64,000 bases of DNA, taken from PZPK01 sp963974595. Its GTDB lineage: Bacteria; Pseudomonadota; Gammaproteobacteria; Pseudomonadales; Oleiphilaceae. Each line of letters opens with the position of its first letter. Position 1 is the stretch's first letter. This document shows positions 8,919 to 17,553 of the stretch, piece after piece. The DNA is taken from positions 1 through 64,000 of the forward strand of contig CAXBDA010000004.1 of the NCBI GenBank assembly GCA_963974595.1, in the 5' to 3' direction. The translations under genes and the position numbers were made by a program. Under the pieces are notes generated by a model. That model was not told where the DNA came from. It saw only the letters and a list, made by a program, of their open reading frames with translations, and made no database searches.

Positions 8919-9046
8919 TTTACCGGTCAGCCTTTGTACAATTTAGCCAAAGTAAGTCCATAAAGTGAAGTTCAAACAGCACTAGGGATACATGTTAACT
9001 CTTAGCAGTATCCATCAAAAGATAAATTAAAGGAAAAGGTTAGACG

Positions 9047-9256
9047 ATGTCAGATAAACTTTCAGGAACCGTAAAGTGGTTCAACGAATCAAAAGGCTTT
9101 GGTTTTATTCAGCGCGAGAATGGTCCGGATTTATTCGTTCACTTTAGCAATATTCAAGGAGATGGATTTAAAACTCTGGCAGAAGGCCAAGCAGTCACAT
9201 TTACCGAAGGCTCAGGCCAAAAAGGGCCACAAGCTGAAAACGTAATGCCTGCTTAA
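9047..9256 (+). CDS. Cold-shock domain protein, CspA family (copy 1)
   Basis: A 69-residue single cold-shock domain that binds single-stranded RNA or DNA. RNP1 (KGFGFI) and RNP2 (DLFVHF) are intact. The start is set by a purine-rich AAAGGAAAAGG stretch nine bases upstream. The long leader suggests temperature-dependent translation as in E. coli cspA, but I cannot fold it. It is clearly paralogous to the gene at 30975-31184. A terminator hairpin follows directly. Confidence 0.96.
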   Translation: MSDKLSGTVKWFNESKGFGFIQRENGPDLFVHFSNIQGDGFKTLAEGQAVTFTEGSGQKGPQAENVMPA

Positions 9257-9266
9257 ATATATTCCT

Positions 9267-9304
9267 TACCTCATTCAACTTGTTTGGATGAGGTATCTTT
9301 TCTT
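9267..9304 (+). terminator. Terminator after csp copy 1
   Basis: TACCTCAT...ATGAGGTA (8-bp arms) is followed by a T-rich run TCTTTTCTTCTCT. Confidence 0.75.
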
Positions 9305-9337
9305 CTCTCCCCCTATTTTTCTATGTGGCAAAAAATT

Positions 9338-10759
9338 CTACTTTAACCATCTGATGACTTTTTTCAACGCACTATTCACCGTAAAAGCCGCTCGATTAAA
9401 ACGGACTCGTATTTTTTGAAGCAGTGAATAGTCAATAATCCTTCTCTGATATAAATGCAAACTGACTGGGCCCCATACCTCCCACCACTTAATTGGGTTC
9501 ATCCCCCTTCCAGTTTTACCTGTTTCTTTATTTAAAACCAAGACATTAAGTTTTACTCTATTCGACATAGGGTGGACAAGCGAAATGCCCTCGCCTTTAA
9601 AACCCATTTTCTTATAACGGCTTAAGTTTTCATCAGCACTGGCAACCATGACATATTGTTTACCCGCTGAAAGCCCCTCTCTATACATCGCCTCAAACAC
9701 GCCATGAAGTACATCCGTATCTTGATAATATTTCTCAATACAAATACCTGTAATTTCCATTAACTCTTCATATTTTGGCAGCTTGGAAAACTCACTTTTG
9801 GGCAACAACTCATCCAATTCAAATGGTTTTTCACCTTGCTCACCAAAAACTAGCAAAGCACTTCCGATCACTCGTTCATTATGAAAGACAATTAAAATTC
9901 TGCCATAAGCATCTTGCTGCATAGCAAACTTAGCAATAGTGTCATCTTTTGCACAAAACCCTTGGCTTGCATATGCTTTTCTACGAAGCTTTAACACCGC
10001 CTCATACTCAGCCTGCGTTTCGACAAAACGGTATTGCACCAATGCTTGAATATGCTGGGCATTCAAACCTGCACGACTAATATCTCTTGGCGTTTTTTGC
10101 GCAAAGTGAAAGCAATGTTGGGATAATTCATTTTCAGAATGAAAAGGCAGCGTAGACGTTTCAATAAAACAACGTATTTTATTTAACTCAGTGAGTGATA
10201 CGTTCGATACTCGGCCAATCACTGATTGTAAACCCGCAATAGAGGCTAGACTATATTCGACTTCCATCCCCTCGAACAAGGTAAATTCTGTCTGAATACC
10301 TGTCGCATAAAAGCCATTACGAGATAAGCTTTCTACCTCAAAATAACTATTTTGTTTATATACAAAGGGGTGAACGATCTGACCTTTTAAACTTTGTTCT
10401 GCATTTAAATGCACGGGATGATACGAAGCATGTTTGCTACTTTGCTCATGCTCGATAACCGCAGAAATCTTAATCTTCCCCTGCTTATTTTTTTGCTTAT
10501 CTATTACCACACCTTTTATCAGATAATGCTGATAAATTAGCGGGCTTACCGAGACTTGAATACGTCCACCGACACTAAGATGATCGGCTTCCGTATCTTT
10601 TAAAGAAATGGCAAAGCCCAAGCTAGAAAAATCACTTAACTCTGCTCGAAAAGTTGAGCCCTCTATTGAAATGTAAGCTTGGAAACCATGCTTACCAAAA
10701 AGAGCTTGTCGTGCGACACGGCGGTCTTCACGATGAATAAATTGAGTTTTGTATTCCAT
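9338..10759 (-). CDS. Tandem PilZ protein fused to an N-acyl amino acid synthase (FeeM)-like acyltransferase
   Basis: 473 residues. The N-terminal PilZ domain (about 8-105) has both c-di-GMP-binding signatures: RRVAR (RxxxR) and DFSSLG (DxSxxG). A second, diverged PilZ-like domain (about 115-225) has SLSRNGFYA. The C-terminal part (about 235-420) resembles the GNAT-fold FeeM-type long-chain N-acyl amino acid synthases (VLKLRRKAYASQGF, EELMEITGICIE, YREGLSAGKQYVMVAS). A basic amphipathic tail may touch the membrane. The inference is an acyltransferase gated by c-di-GMP. The acyl donor and acceptor are unknown. It follows aceF by 75 bp on the same strand, but a functional link is doubtful. Confidence 0.7.
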   Translation of the reverse strand: MEYKTQFIHREDRRVARQALFGKHGFQAYISIEGSTFRAELSDFSSLGFAISLKDTEADHLSVGGRIQVSVSPLIYQHYLIKGVVIDKQKNKQGKIKISAVIEHEQSSKHASYHPVHLNAEQSLKGQIVHPFVYKQNSYFEVESLSRNGFYATGIQTEFTLFEGMEVEYSLASIAGLQSVIGRVSNVSLTELNKIRCFIETSTLPFHSENELSQHCFHFAQKTPRDISRAGLNAQHIQALVQYRFVETQAEYEAVLKLRRKAYASQGFCAKDDTIAKFAMQQDAYGRILIVFHNERVIGSALLVFGEQGEKPFELDELLPKSEFSKLPKYEELMEITGICIEKYYQDTDVLHGVFEAMYREGLSAGKQYVMVASADENLSRYKKMGFKGEGISLVHPMSNRVKLNVLVLNKETGKTGRGMNPIKWWEVWGPVSLHLYQRRIIDYSLLQKIRVRFNRAAFTVNSALKKVIRWLK

Positions 10760-10834
10760 AAATAAGAATGACTCTTTAGCCTACTGCTTGGGTTTTATTA
10801 TTATCACGACTGGCTGTATTTTGTACAAAATAAA

Positions 10835-12226
10835 CTATAATAACAACTCCCTTAAATCACCCATGACCTTTAATAACAAGCTTGTGAAGCGAGCACCATC
10901 CGCCCCATTCACTGCACGATGATCATAAGACAGGGATAGAGGTAGCATTAAGCGCGCTTCGAAGTTGTTTCCATTCACATAAGCAGGTTTCATTTGTGCT
11001 TTCGACACCCCTAGAATAGCAACCTCCGGACTATTTACGATAGGGGTAAAATTTGTTCCGCCGATGGCCCCGAGGCTAGACACAGTAAAACAGCCACCTT
11101 GCATTTCTGCAGGACTTAATTTCTTTTCTTTGGCTCGACTGGCTAAATCCTGACACTCTGCTGCCAAACTCCAAATACTCTTTTTATCAACATCCTTAAT
11201 AACAGGAACGAACAAACCATGAGGTGTATCAACCGCGAAGCCAATATGTATGAAATGCTTTTGGATAAGCTGTTTTTGCGCTAAGTCTAACGACACATTA
11301 AATTGCGGCAGCGTTTTAAGAACATAAGCACAGGCTTTAAGTATAAAAGCAATCGGTGTTAACTTAAGTCCTCGAGACTCAGCCACAGACTTTTGGCTTT
11401 TCCTAAATGCTTCCATATCTGTAATGTCAACTTCATCGAATTGAGTCACCTGTGGTACGCTCCAACTCCGCTGCATATTCTCAGCGGTTTTGTAGTGCAC
11501 ATTCGACATGCTCGACACACTTATTTCGCCATACTTAGAAAAATCAGGCAGCGCAATACTCGCCAGTATTGCGCTGCTAGAAGAAATCGCACCACTTTGT
11601 ACCTGTTGAACTTGCGACTTGATATAAGCGCTCACATCTTCCACTAGAATACGTTCTTTAGGCCCGCTTGGTTTTACCCGGCCTAAATCAACACCATGCT
11701 CTCTAGAAAATTTTCTCACTGCAGGCCCTGCATGAACATTGGCATTTGTTACCAATATGCCTGAGTCACCCGCTTTTGATGAGCGTATTTTTTCTTGTTT
11801 TACGTCAAGCGGAACAAATGCATTATCACCTTTTCTTGCAGCGCTTTGAGCTTGGGCACTGTTGTTTGAAGGCTCAAGCACAACAGAATTAACGTCGAGC
11901 TCTGTAATTAAGTCGCCACTTGAATCACTTTCAGAATCGCTGCCCTTCGTATTTTTACTGCTCTCTTTTTCACCACTCTCTTTTTCAGAGTCAGATGATA
12001 GCTTTAATAGCGCGTCACCTTCTTTAACTTTATCACCCACGGAAATTGCTATTTCAAGCACTTTACCTGCTTTCGGAGAAGGTACTTCTACGGTGGCTTT
12101 ATCTGACTCTAAGACAACGATCGTGTCATCAACCTCAATGCTGTCTCCAACTGAAACCGAAATTTCAATAACCTCTAACTCACCATCATTACCCGTTGCA
12201 GGAACTAATACATCTTCAGAATTCAT
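10835..12226 (-). CDS. aceF: Pyruvate dehydrogenase E2, dihydrolipoamide acetyltransferase
   Basis: Core of the pyruvate dehydrogenase complex, 463 residues. A single lipoyl domain (about 1-75) carries the lipoylated lysine in ESDKATVEVP. An acidic, Ser-rich linker and the E1/E3-binding domain (VRKFSREHGVDLGRVKPSG) follow, then the catalytic domain ending in DHRAVNGADGARF with the active-site His. Asn replaces the usual Asp of DHRxxDG; the same change is known in Pseudomonas and Azotobacter AceF. E. coli has three lipoyl domains, so this is the short form. Ribosome site AAAGGAGAT is strong. It follows aceE by 14 bp; no lpd gene follows, so E3 must be supplied from elsewhere. Confidence 0.95.
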   Translation of the reverse strand: MNSEDVLVPATGNDGELEVIEISVSVGDSIEVDDTIVVLESDKATVEVPSPKAGKVLEIAISVGDKVKEGDALLKLSSDSEKESGEKESSKNTKGSDSESDSSGDLITELDVNSVVLEPSNNSAQAQSAARKGDNAFVPLDVKQEKIRSSKAGDSGILVTNANVHAGPAVRKFSREHGVDLGRVKPSGPKERILVEDVSAYIKSQVQQVQSGAISSSSAILASIALPDFSKYGEISVSSMSNVHYKTAENMQRSWSVPQVTQFDEVDITDMEAFRKSQKSVAESRGLKLTPIAFILKACAYVLKTLPQFNVSLDLAQKQLIQKHFIHIGFAVDTPHGLFVPVIKDVDKKSIWSLAAECQDLASRAKEKKLSPAEMQGGCFTVSSLGAIGGTNFTPIVNSPEVAILGVSKAQMKPAYVNGNNFEARLMLPLSLSYDHRAVNGADGARFTSLLLKVMGDLRELLL

Positions 12227-12240
12227 TCAGATATCTCCTT

Positions 12241-14901
12241 TCAACGTTGCATTGCGCTTAGGCAATTTCGGTCAATATTATAGGTACGCATCGCATCGAT
12301 GACTTGTTGAGCATCAATATCTCCCGCTAAACTGAGAGCATTTAACGCGGCGATTACAACATAATAACGGTCGACCTCGAAGAATTGACGTAATTTCTCT
12401 CGTGTATCACTTCGACCAAACCCATCTGTTCCCAGCACCGAATAATGTCCTGGAACATAGCCCCTAATTTGTTCCGCATACAAACGAATATAGTCTGATG
12501 ATGCGACAACCGGGCCTTTTTTCTCGCTCAAACACTCACTGACAAATGCAGTTTTAGCTTTTTTCTCTGGATTCAACATATTCCATCGTGAACATTTTTG
12601 TCCGTCTCTTGCCAACTCATTAAAACTTGTGATACTCCAGACATCGCTATTGATCGAAAAATCATCTTTCAGAAGCTGTGCGGCTGCACGGATTTCATTC
12701 AAGATCGCCCCGCTGCCAAGTAGTTGAACGGATAAATTTTTACCTTTACCTTTTGCAGAGATAGATTCGAATAAATACATGCCTTTAAGGATATTTTTTT
12801 CTGAGCCTTCGACCAAGGGTGGCTGCTGGTACTGCTCATTCATAATGGTTAAATAGTAATAACCATCTTCATTTTCTTGGTACATCCTGCGCATACCATC
12901 CTGAATAATCACAGCAAGCTCACAAGCATAGGCAGGATCATAGGCAACACAGTTTGGAATAGTACTCGCCAATACATGACTATGGCCGTCCTGATGCTGC
13001 AAACCTTCACCATTTAATGTTGTCCTGCCACTGGTTCCGCCCACTAAAAAACCGCGCGAACGCATGTCGCCCGCAGCCCACGCTAAATCACCAATGCGCT
13101 GATAACCAAACATAGAATAAAAAATATAAAACGGTATAAGAGGAAAATCGTGTGTACTGTAAGATGTTGCACAGGCCATCCACGCTGCCATGGCACCGGC
13201 TTCGTTTATACCTTCCTCAAGAATTTGTCCTGCTTGATCTTCGCGGTAATACATTACCTGCTCTCGGTCATTCGGTATGTATTTTTGGCCTTCAGAGGTA
13301 TAAATACCCAGTTGACGGAACATTCCCTCCATACCAAACGTGCGCGCTTCATCAGGTACGATAGGCACAATACGTTTACCGACACGTTTGTCTTTAGTGA
13401 GTGAGGATAAAATTCTGACAAAGGCCATGGTGGTCGAGATTTCTCTATCACCGCTGCCTTCTAGTTGATTAGTAAAAGAACTGAGCTCTGGCACAACCAG
13501 AGGCTGGCTTTGTTGACGCCGTTTCGGGTAAAACCCACCTAAAGCCTCACGACGCTTTTTCATGTACATTACTTCAGGGCTGTCTGCCGGTGGCCGATAA
13601 AATGGCACCGATTCAATATCATCATTACTAACCGGAACACCGAAGCGATCACGAAATGCTTTTAAACTTTCAACATCTAATTTCTTTAAAGAGTGTGTTG
13701 TATTGGTAGCTTCACCCGCCTTTCCAAATCCATAACCTTTAACTGTATGCGCTAAAATAACGGTTGGTTGGCCTTTATGATGAACAGCCTGATGATAAGC
13801 AGCATAAACCTTATAAGGGTCATGACCACCACGATTGAGCTGTTCGATATCCTCATCTGTCAAGTCATCAGCAATCTTAGCTAATTCTGGATACAAGCCA
13901 AAAAAGTGCTTTCGTGTATATGCTGCACCATTTGATTTAAAGTTCTGCATTTCACCATCAACAACTTCATCCATGGCTTTCTGCATAAAACCATCTTTAT
14001 CTTTTTCAAATAAAGGATCCCATAAACGCCCCCAGACAACTTTAATGACGTTCCAGCCTGCGCCACGAAACACACCCTCCAGCTCTTGAATTATTTTACC
14101 GTTTCCCCTGACAGGCCCATCGAGTCTTTGAAGATTACAGTTAACCACAAAAATAAGATTATCTAGTTTTTCTCGCCCGGCTAGGGCAATAGAACCCAAG
14201 GTTTCTGGCTCATCCGTTTCACCATCGCCCACAAAACACCAGACTTTACGGTCTCGCGTTTCACTCAGCTCTCGGCTCTGAAGGTATTTCATTACATGCG
14301 CTTGATAGATTGCCTGAAGCGGGCCCAAGCCCATTGAAACAGTGGGAAACTGCCAGTAATCTGGCATTAACCAAGGGTGCGGATAGGAAGGTAAACCACC
14401 CCCATCGACTTCACTTCGAAATTTATTCATTTGGTCTTCGTTTAAGCGCCCTTCCAAAAAGGAACGTGCATAAACACCAGGAGAAGTATGGCCCTGAATA
14501 TACACAAGATCAGCTTCACGCTGAGCATCACCACCATGAAAAAAATGATTAAAACCTACATCATACAAAGTGGCACTCGAGGAAAAAGAGGATATATGGC
14601 CACCTAACTCACCCGGCCGTTTATTCGCTCTTAACACCATCGCCATGGCATTCCAGCGGATTAACGAACGAATCCGCCTTTCCATGAATAAATCGCCAGG
14701 CATACGCGCCTCTTTATCGGGTGCAATAGTATTGCAATAAGGAGTCGTAACTGAATAAGGCAGTTCAGCGCCCAACTTACGGGCTTTTTCAGAAAGCCTG
14801 GTGAGTAAAAATCGTGCCCTATCAGCTCCTTCGTTGTGGATAACCGATTCGATTGCCTCTAACCATTCGCTTGTTTCAATTGGATCAGAATCATCCAACA
14901 T
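12241..14901 (-). CDS. aceE: Pyruvate dehydrogenase E1, homodimeric type
   Basis: Thiamine-diphosphate enzyme that decarboxylates pyruvate and acetylates the lipoyl arm of AceF. The 886-residue length matches the homodimeric gammaproteobacterial E1. The ThDP motif GDGETDEPETLGSIALAGRE (GDG...NN-type, ending near VVNCN) and conserved blocks such as ARSFLEGRL and YYLTIMNEQYQQPP are present. The start ATG has AAAGGAG eight bases upstream. It is the first gene of an aceE-aceF operon. Its upstream region carries an 18-bp perfect palindrome that could be an operator; no pdhR-type regulator is adjacent. Confidence 0.97.
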   Translation of the reverse strand: MLDDSDPIETSEWLEAIESVIHNEGADRARFLLTRLSEKARKLGAELPYSVTTPYCNTIAPDKEARMPGDLFMERRIRSLIRWNAMAMVLRANKRPGELGGHISSFSSSATLYDVGFNHFFHGGDAQREADLVYIQGHTSPGVYARSFLEGRLNEDQMNKFRSEVDGGGLPSYPHPWLMPDYWQFPTVSMGLGPLQAIYQAHVMKYLQSRELSETRDRKVWCFVGDGETDEPETLGSIALAGREKLDNLIFVVNCNLQRLDGPVRGNGKIIQELEGVFRGAGWNVIKVVWGRLWDPLFEKDKDGFMQKAMDEVVDGEMQNFKSNGAAYTRKHFFGLYPELAKIADDLTDEDIEQLNRGGHDPYKVYAAYHQAVHHKGQPTVILAHTVKGYGFGKAGEATNTTHSLKKLDVESLKAFRDRFGVPVSNDDIESVPFYRPPADSPEVMYMKKRREALGGFYPKRRQQSQPLVVPELSSFTNQLEGSGDREISTTMAFVRILSSLTKDKRVGKRIVPIVPDEARTFGMEGMFRQLGIYTSEGQKYIPNDREQVMYYREDQAGQILEEGINEAGAMAAWMACATSYSTHDFPLIPFYIFYSMFGYQRIGDLAWAAGDMRSRGFLVGGTSGRTTLNGEGLQHQDGHSHVLASTIPNCVAYDPAYACELAVIIQDGMRRMYQENEDGYYYLTIMNEQYQQPPLVEGSEKNILKGMYLFESISAKGKGKNLSVQLLGSGAILNEIRAAAQLLKDDFSINSDVWSITSFNELARDGQKCSRWNMLNPEKKAKTAFVSECLSEKKGPVVASSDYIRLYAEQIRGYVPGHYSVLGTDGFGRSDTREKLRQFFEVDRYYVVIAALNALSLAGDIDAQQVIDAMRTYNIDRNCLSAMQR

Positions 14902-14981
14902 AGAACGCTCCTTTAAAATATTATTATTTATATTCTAAAAGTTTAGACGCTATAGAGAATTAAGCTTAACTAATTAACTGA

Positions 14982-14999
14982 CTTTCTTTATAAAGAAAG
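14982..14999. promoter_or_regulatory. 18-bp perfect palindrome upstream of aceE
   Basis: CTTTCTTTA-TAAAGAAAG lies about 80 bp before the aceE start in the divergent aceE / 15127 spacer. It does not match the E. coli PdhR box. A nearby TTAAGCTTAA palindrome accompanies it. An operator is possible; it is not followed by a U-run on either strand. Confidence 0.4.
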
Positions 15000-15126
15000 A
15001 AGAAAGCCCAAACAAAACGTGAATGTTATTTATATGCAAGTATTCTGTAATTCAAGTACAATTCCACTTACAGTTAACAAGCGTTCTCTGAACAAAACTT
15101 AAACCGCAATCCGTATTGGCACGATT

Positions 15127-15750
15127 ATGATCAAAATCCTTTCGACTAACATTACCCAATTGTCTGCAATGACTATGCTGTCTTTCTCTGCGTTTGCAGT
15201 GCAACCTATGAGCGAATCTGATCTTGAAATCGTATCAATCACAACAGGCAATAATATCTTAAATATTTTTGGTGCAAGTCAGGCAGGCTTAAAAGTAGAA
15301 AATAAGACAAACAGCTTAAACAATTCATCTATTGGTACAAGAATCGAACTAGAACCAGAAAATTACGCTGAAGGTGAAGCCACTAACCCCATAGCATTAA
15401 ATGAACTGCGTACAATCGAAGAAGATAGCGTCCAAAATATCCTCCAGCCTCAACAAGCTCTTATTTCAAATAACTCTCAGCGTACTGTTGTCAATTTGAA
15501 CAAATCAACACAAGGCAATGCTTCTGTTTTTTCTACCAATAGTGAAATAAACTACAAAACCAATAACGTTAATCGTGATATGCAAGCATTAGATGATGGC
15601 GAAATTATCGTCTCAAGAGATTTACAAATTGATCTATTAAAGCTTGAAAATTTACGCGGTGACAACCGTGAAGGGAATCGATCGGCTGGCAACATTTACC
15701 TTTCTGACTGGAACTCCCGGGGTGATACCCGAATCATCTCAACGCAATAA
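15127..15750 (+). CDS. Small exported protein of unknown function
   Basis: 207 residues, not confidently recognised. An N-terminal hydrophobic stretch ending in SFSAFAVQPMSES looks like a signal peptide. The QPMSESDLEIVSITTGN segment after it resembles the mature N-terminus (M-x-D/E-x-L-x-x-V-x-x-x-G) of small DUF6160/Fil-type exported proteins. The rest is rich in Asn, Ser, Thr and acidic residues with no Cys, and looks like a fibre or surface protein. It is divergent from aceE and stands alone; the next 324 bp hold no intact gene. The function is unknown and I would not assign one. Confidence 0.6.
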   Translation: MIKILSTNITQLSAMTMLSFSAFAVQPMSESDLEIVSITTGNNILNIFGASQAGLKVENKTNSLNNSSIGTRIELEPENYAEGEATNPIALNELRTIEEDSVQNILQPQQALISNNSQRTVVNLNKSTQGNASVFSTNSEINYKTNNVNRDMQALDDGEIIVSRDLQIDLLKLENLRGDNREGNRSAGNIYLSDWNSRGDTRIISTQ

Positions 15751-16074
15751 ATAGCTTATAAACTACCAAGCCAGAACAGTCTCTTTTAGCATCTCAACCT
15801 GGTCTGATATCGAGACAACACCCTTTCCATATCTGCGTAACAGGATTAAACCTTGTTTCTGGCCAAGTATAAAACCGACGATTTTATCACTTCGCGAATT
15901 TTAGTCATAAGTGCGATGCCTATTAAGCCCGGCAGACCAAAAAATCATCTTAAACAGAGGTGAACTAGCGCATGCCTTTGATCAAATGACTTAGAGCCAG
16001 CCTGTGAATTTTTGACGAATAACAGGCGAAAAAAAACAGGCTAAGCGGCCTGTTTTTAAACATATATTCAGAAC
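15751..16074. other. 324-bp region without an intact gene
   Basis: Apart from the crp terminator at its right end, the only structure is a 45-codon open stretch on the minus strand (15763-15900) with protein-like composition but no start codon, possibly a gene remnant. Confidence 0.5.
16031..16060 (-). terminator. Terminator of the crp/vfr gene
   Basis: ACAGGC-TAAGCG-GCCTGT hairpin with A7 on one side and T5 on the other, just beyond the crp stop. It reads well on the minus strand. Confidence 0.85.
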
Positions 16075-16716
16075 TTAACGCGTCCCATATACCACCATGG
16101 TTTTGCCTTTAACTTGAACCAAACCTTGTTCTTCAAGTGTTTTTAAAACTCGCCCAACCATTTCTCTGGAGCAACCGACTATTCGGCCAATTTCTTGGCG
16201 TGTGATTTTTATCTGCATACCATCCGGGTGCGTCATGGCATCTGGCTCTTTACATAAATCGAGCAATGTTCGTGCTACACGGCCGGTTACATCTAAAAAT
16301 GCTAAGTCGCCCACCTTGCGTGTGGTCTGACGAAGACGGCTCGCCATCTGCTCGCCAATAAAATACAAAATACGTAAATCTTGAGACGATATTTCTCTAA
16401 ATTTGGTATAACTAATTTCTGCTACTTCACACTCGGACTTTGCTTTAACCCAAGCACTTCTAGAATCCATGTTATCAAACAGACCCATTTCACCGAAAAA
16501 GTCACCTGCGTTCAAATAAGCCATGATCATTTCACGACCATCATCATCTTCAATGATAACGGTGACAGAACCTTTAACAATGTAAAATAGAGAATCACTT
16601 TTGTCGCCGGCATAAATAATCGTACTTTTACTTGGATATTTACGTCGGTGACATTGCGATAGAAAGTAGTCTAAATGTTTTGTTTTACTTTCTATCGGTT
16701 TTAATATGCTAGACAT
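16075..16716 (-). CDS. vfr: cAMP-activated global regulator, CRP/Vfr type
   Basis: 213 residues. The N-terminal cyclic-nucleotide-binding domain keeps the cAMP contacts GEMGLF and RSAW of CRP. A dimerisation helix follows, then a C-terminal winged helix (TRQEIGRIVGCSREMVGRVL) and the exact CRP-type ending VVYGTR. Length and ending match Vfr/Crp rather than Fnr or Dnr (no N-terminal Cys cluster). It should bind TGTGA-type sites; I did not find a convincing one in its own upstream region. AAGAAGG sits about eight bases before the ATG. The neighbouring OsmC/YhfA-like gene matches the crp-yhfA arrangement of E. coli. Confidence 0.93.
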   Translation of the reverse strand: MSSILKPIESKTKHLDYFLSQCHRRKYPSKSTIIYAGDKSDSLFYIVKGSVTVIIEDDDGREMIMAYLNAGDFFGEMGLFDNMDSRSAWVKAKSECEVAEISYTKFREISSQDLRILYFIGEQMASRLRQTTRKVGDLAFLDVTGRVARTLLDLCKEPDAMTHPDGMQIKITRQEIGRIVGCSREMVGRVLKTLEEQGLVQVKGKTMVVYGTR

Positions 16717-17113
16717 GCTGTGTACCTTCTTATTTGCTTACTTGTCGTAAAGCGTTACTTCCTGTATTGAGTATCTGAAAAACCTAAAACCAACGCTGTT
16801 TTTCAAAAATCAGGCTGTAGCGTACTCTATTTTAAAACAAGCACAAAACGTTAAAACAAGATTTAGGCCGTCTAGACAGTTTCACTCAAAAAACCATCTA
16901 GCTAGCCCATATAAATATGAGCTTAGCCGAATAAAAATATTCTGCATTTAATTAGATTAGTGAGCCTAAAAAACAAGCCTTTTTTCAAACTAACTAATTG
17001 ATCTTTTTAGAGTATAGTCCAAAAAATATAATCTACTGAATTATTCAATATGTATTTATGTTAATCTGCATATCAGTTCGTTAAAGACACATGACAATAG
17101 GATTCAAGGCACT
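16717..17113. other. 397-bp divergent spacer between crp/vfr and the OsmC gene
   Basis: A+T-rich. A TATAAT at 17027-17032 is a possible -10 for the osmC-like gene, without a clear -35. A small CATAT-AA-ATATG repeat lies near 16909. I see no gene. Confidence 0.5.
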
Positions 17114-17533
17114 ATGAAAGTCACGATTAATTGGGGTGGAGAAGCTAAATTTTTAGGTACTTCGGGGTCGGGTCATACCCTTGTGATGGATGGTCCACCC
17201 GATCATGGTGGACAAAATCAAGGCCCACGCCCAATGGAAATGTTGTTACTAGGTTTGGGTGGCTGCACATCATTTGATGTCATGAGTATTTTGAAAAAAT
17301 CTCGTCAGGATGTGACCGATTGTAGAGCAGAAATCGAAGCGGAACGTGCAGATGAAATACCCAGCGTGTTTACACATATCCGTATACATTTTGTTGTATC
17401 GGGCAATAAACTTAAAGCGAACTTAGTTGAGCGCGCGGTTTCACTGTCAGCAGAAAAATATTGTTCTGCCTCTATTATGCTAGAAAAAGCGGGCGTTCAT
17501 ATTAAACACAGTTTTGAAATTCAAAACACATAA
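17114..17533 (+). CDS. OsmC/YhfA-family protein
   Basis: 139 residues. The OsmC fold has its two conserved cysteines: one in GLGGCTSFDVMSIL and one in KYCSASIML. In OsmC/Ohr proteins this pair reduces organic hydroperoxides. The YhfA branch, which sits next to crp in enterobacteria as here, has no established substrate, so a peroxidase role is an inference. It starts at ATG 17114 behind a weak ribosome site and converges on the giant PilZ/DUF1631 gene with a 20-bp gap. Confidence 0.88.
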   Translation: MKVTINWGGEAKFLGTSGSGHTLVMDGPPDHGGQNQGPRPMEMLLLGLGGCTSFDVMSILKKSRQDVTDCRAEIEAERADEIPSVFTHIRIHFVVSGNKLKANLVERAVSLSAEKYCSASIMLEKAGVHIKHSFEIQNT

Positions 17534-17553
17534 AGAGCCTCTAAACCGACTCA

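Larger units (their letters stand above)
8670..9046. other. 377-bp intergenic region between cytochrome c5 and csp
   Basis: It holds the two divergent promoters listed separately and a long (about 120 nt) leader before the cold-shock gene. No further gene is visible. Confidence 0.7.

Noticed and set aside
11862..12302. Open frame of 146 codons opposite aceF
   Set aside because: It is a shadow of the lipoyl domain and acidic linker of aceF; its Ser/Leu-rich composition arises from the reverse of Glu/Ser codons.
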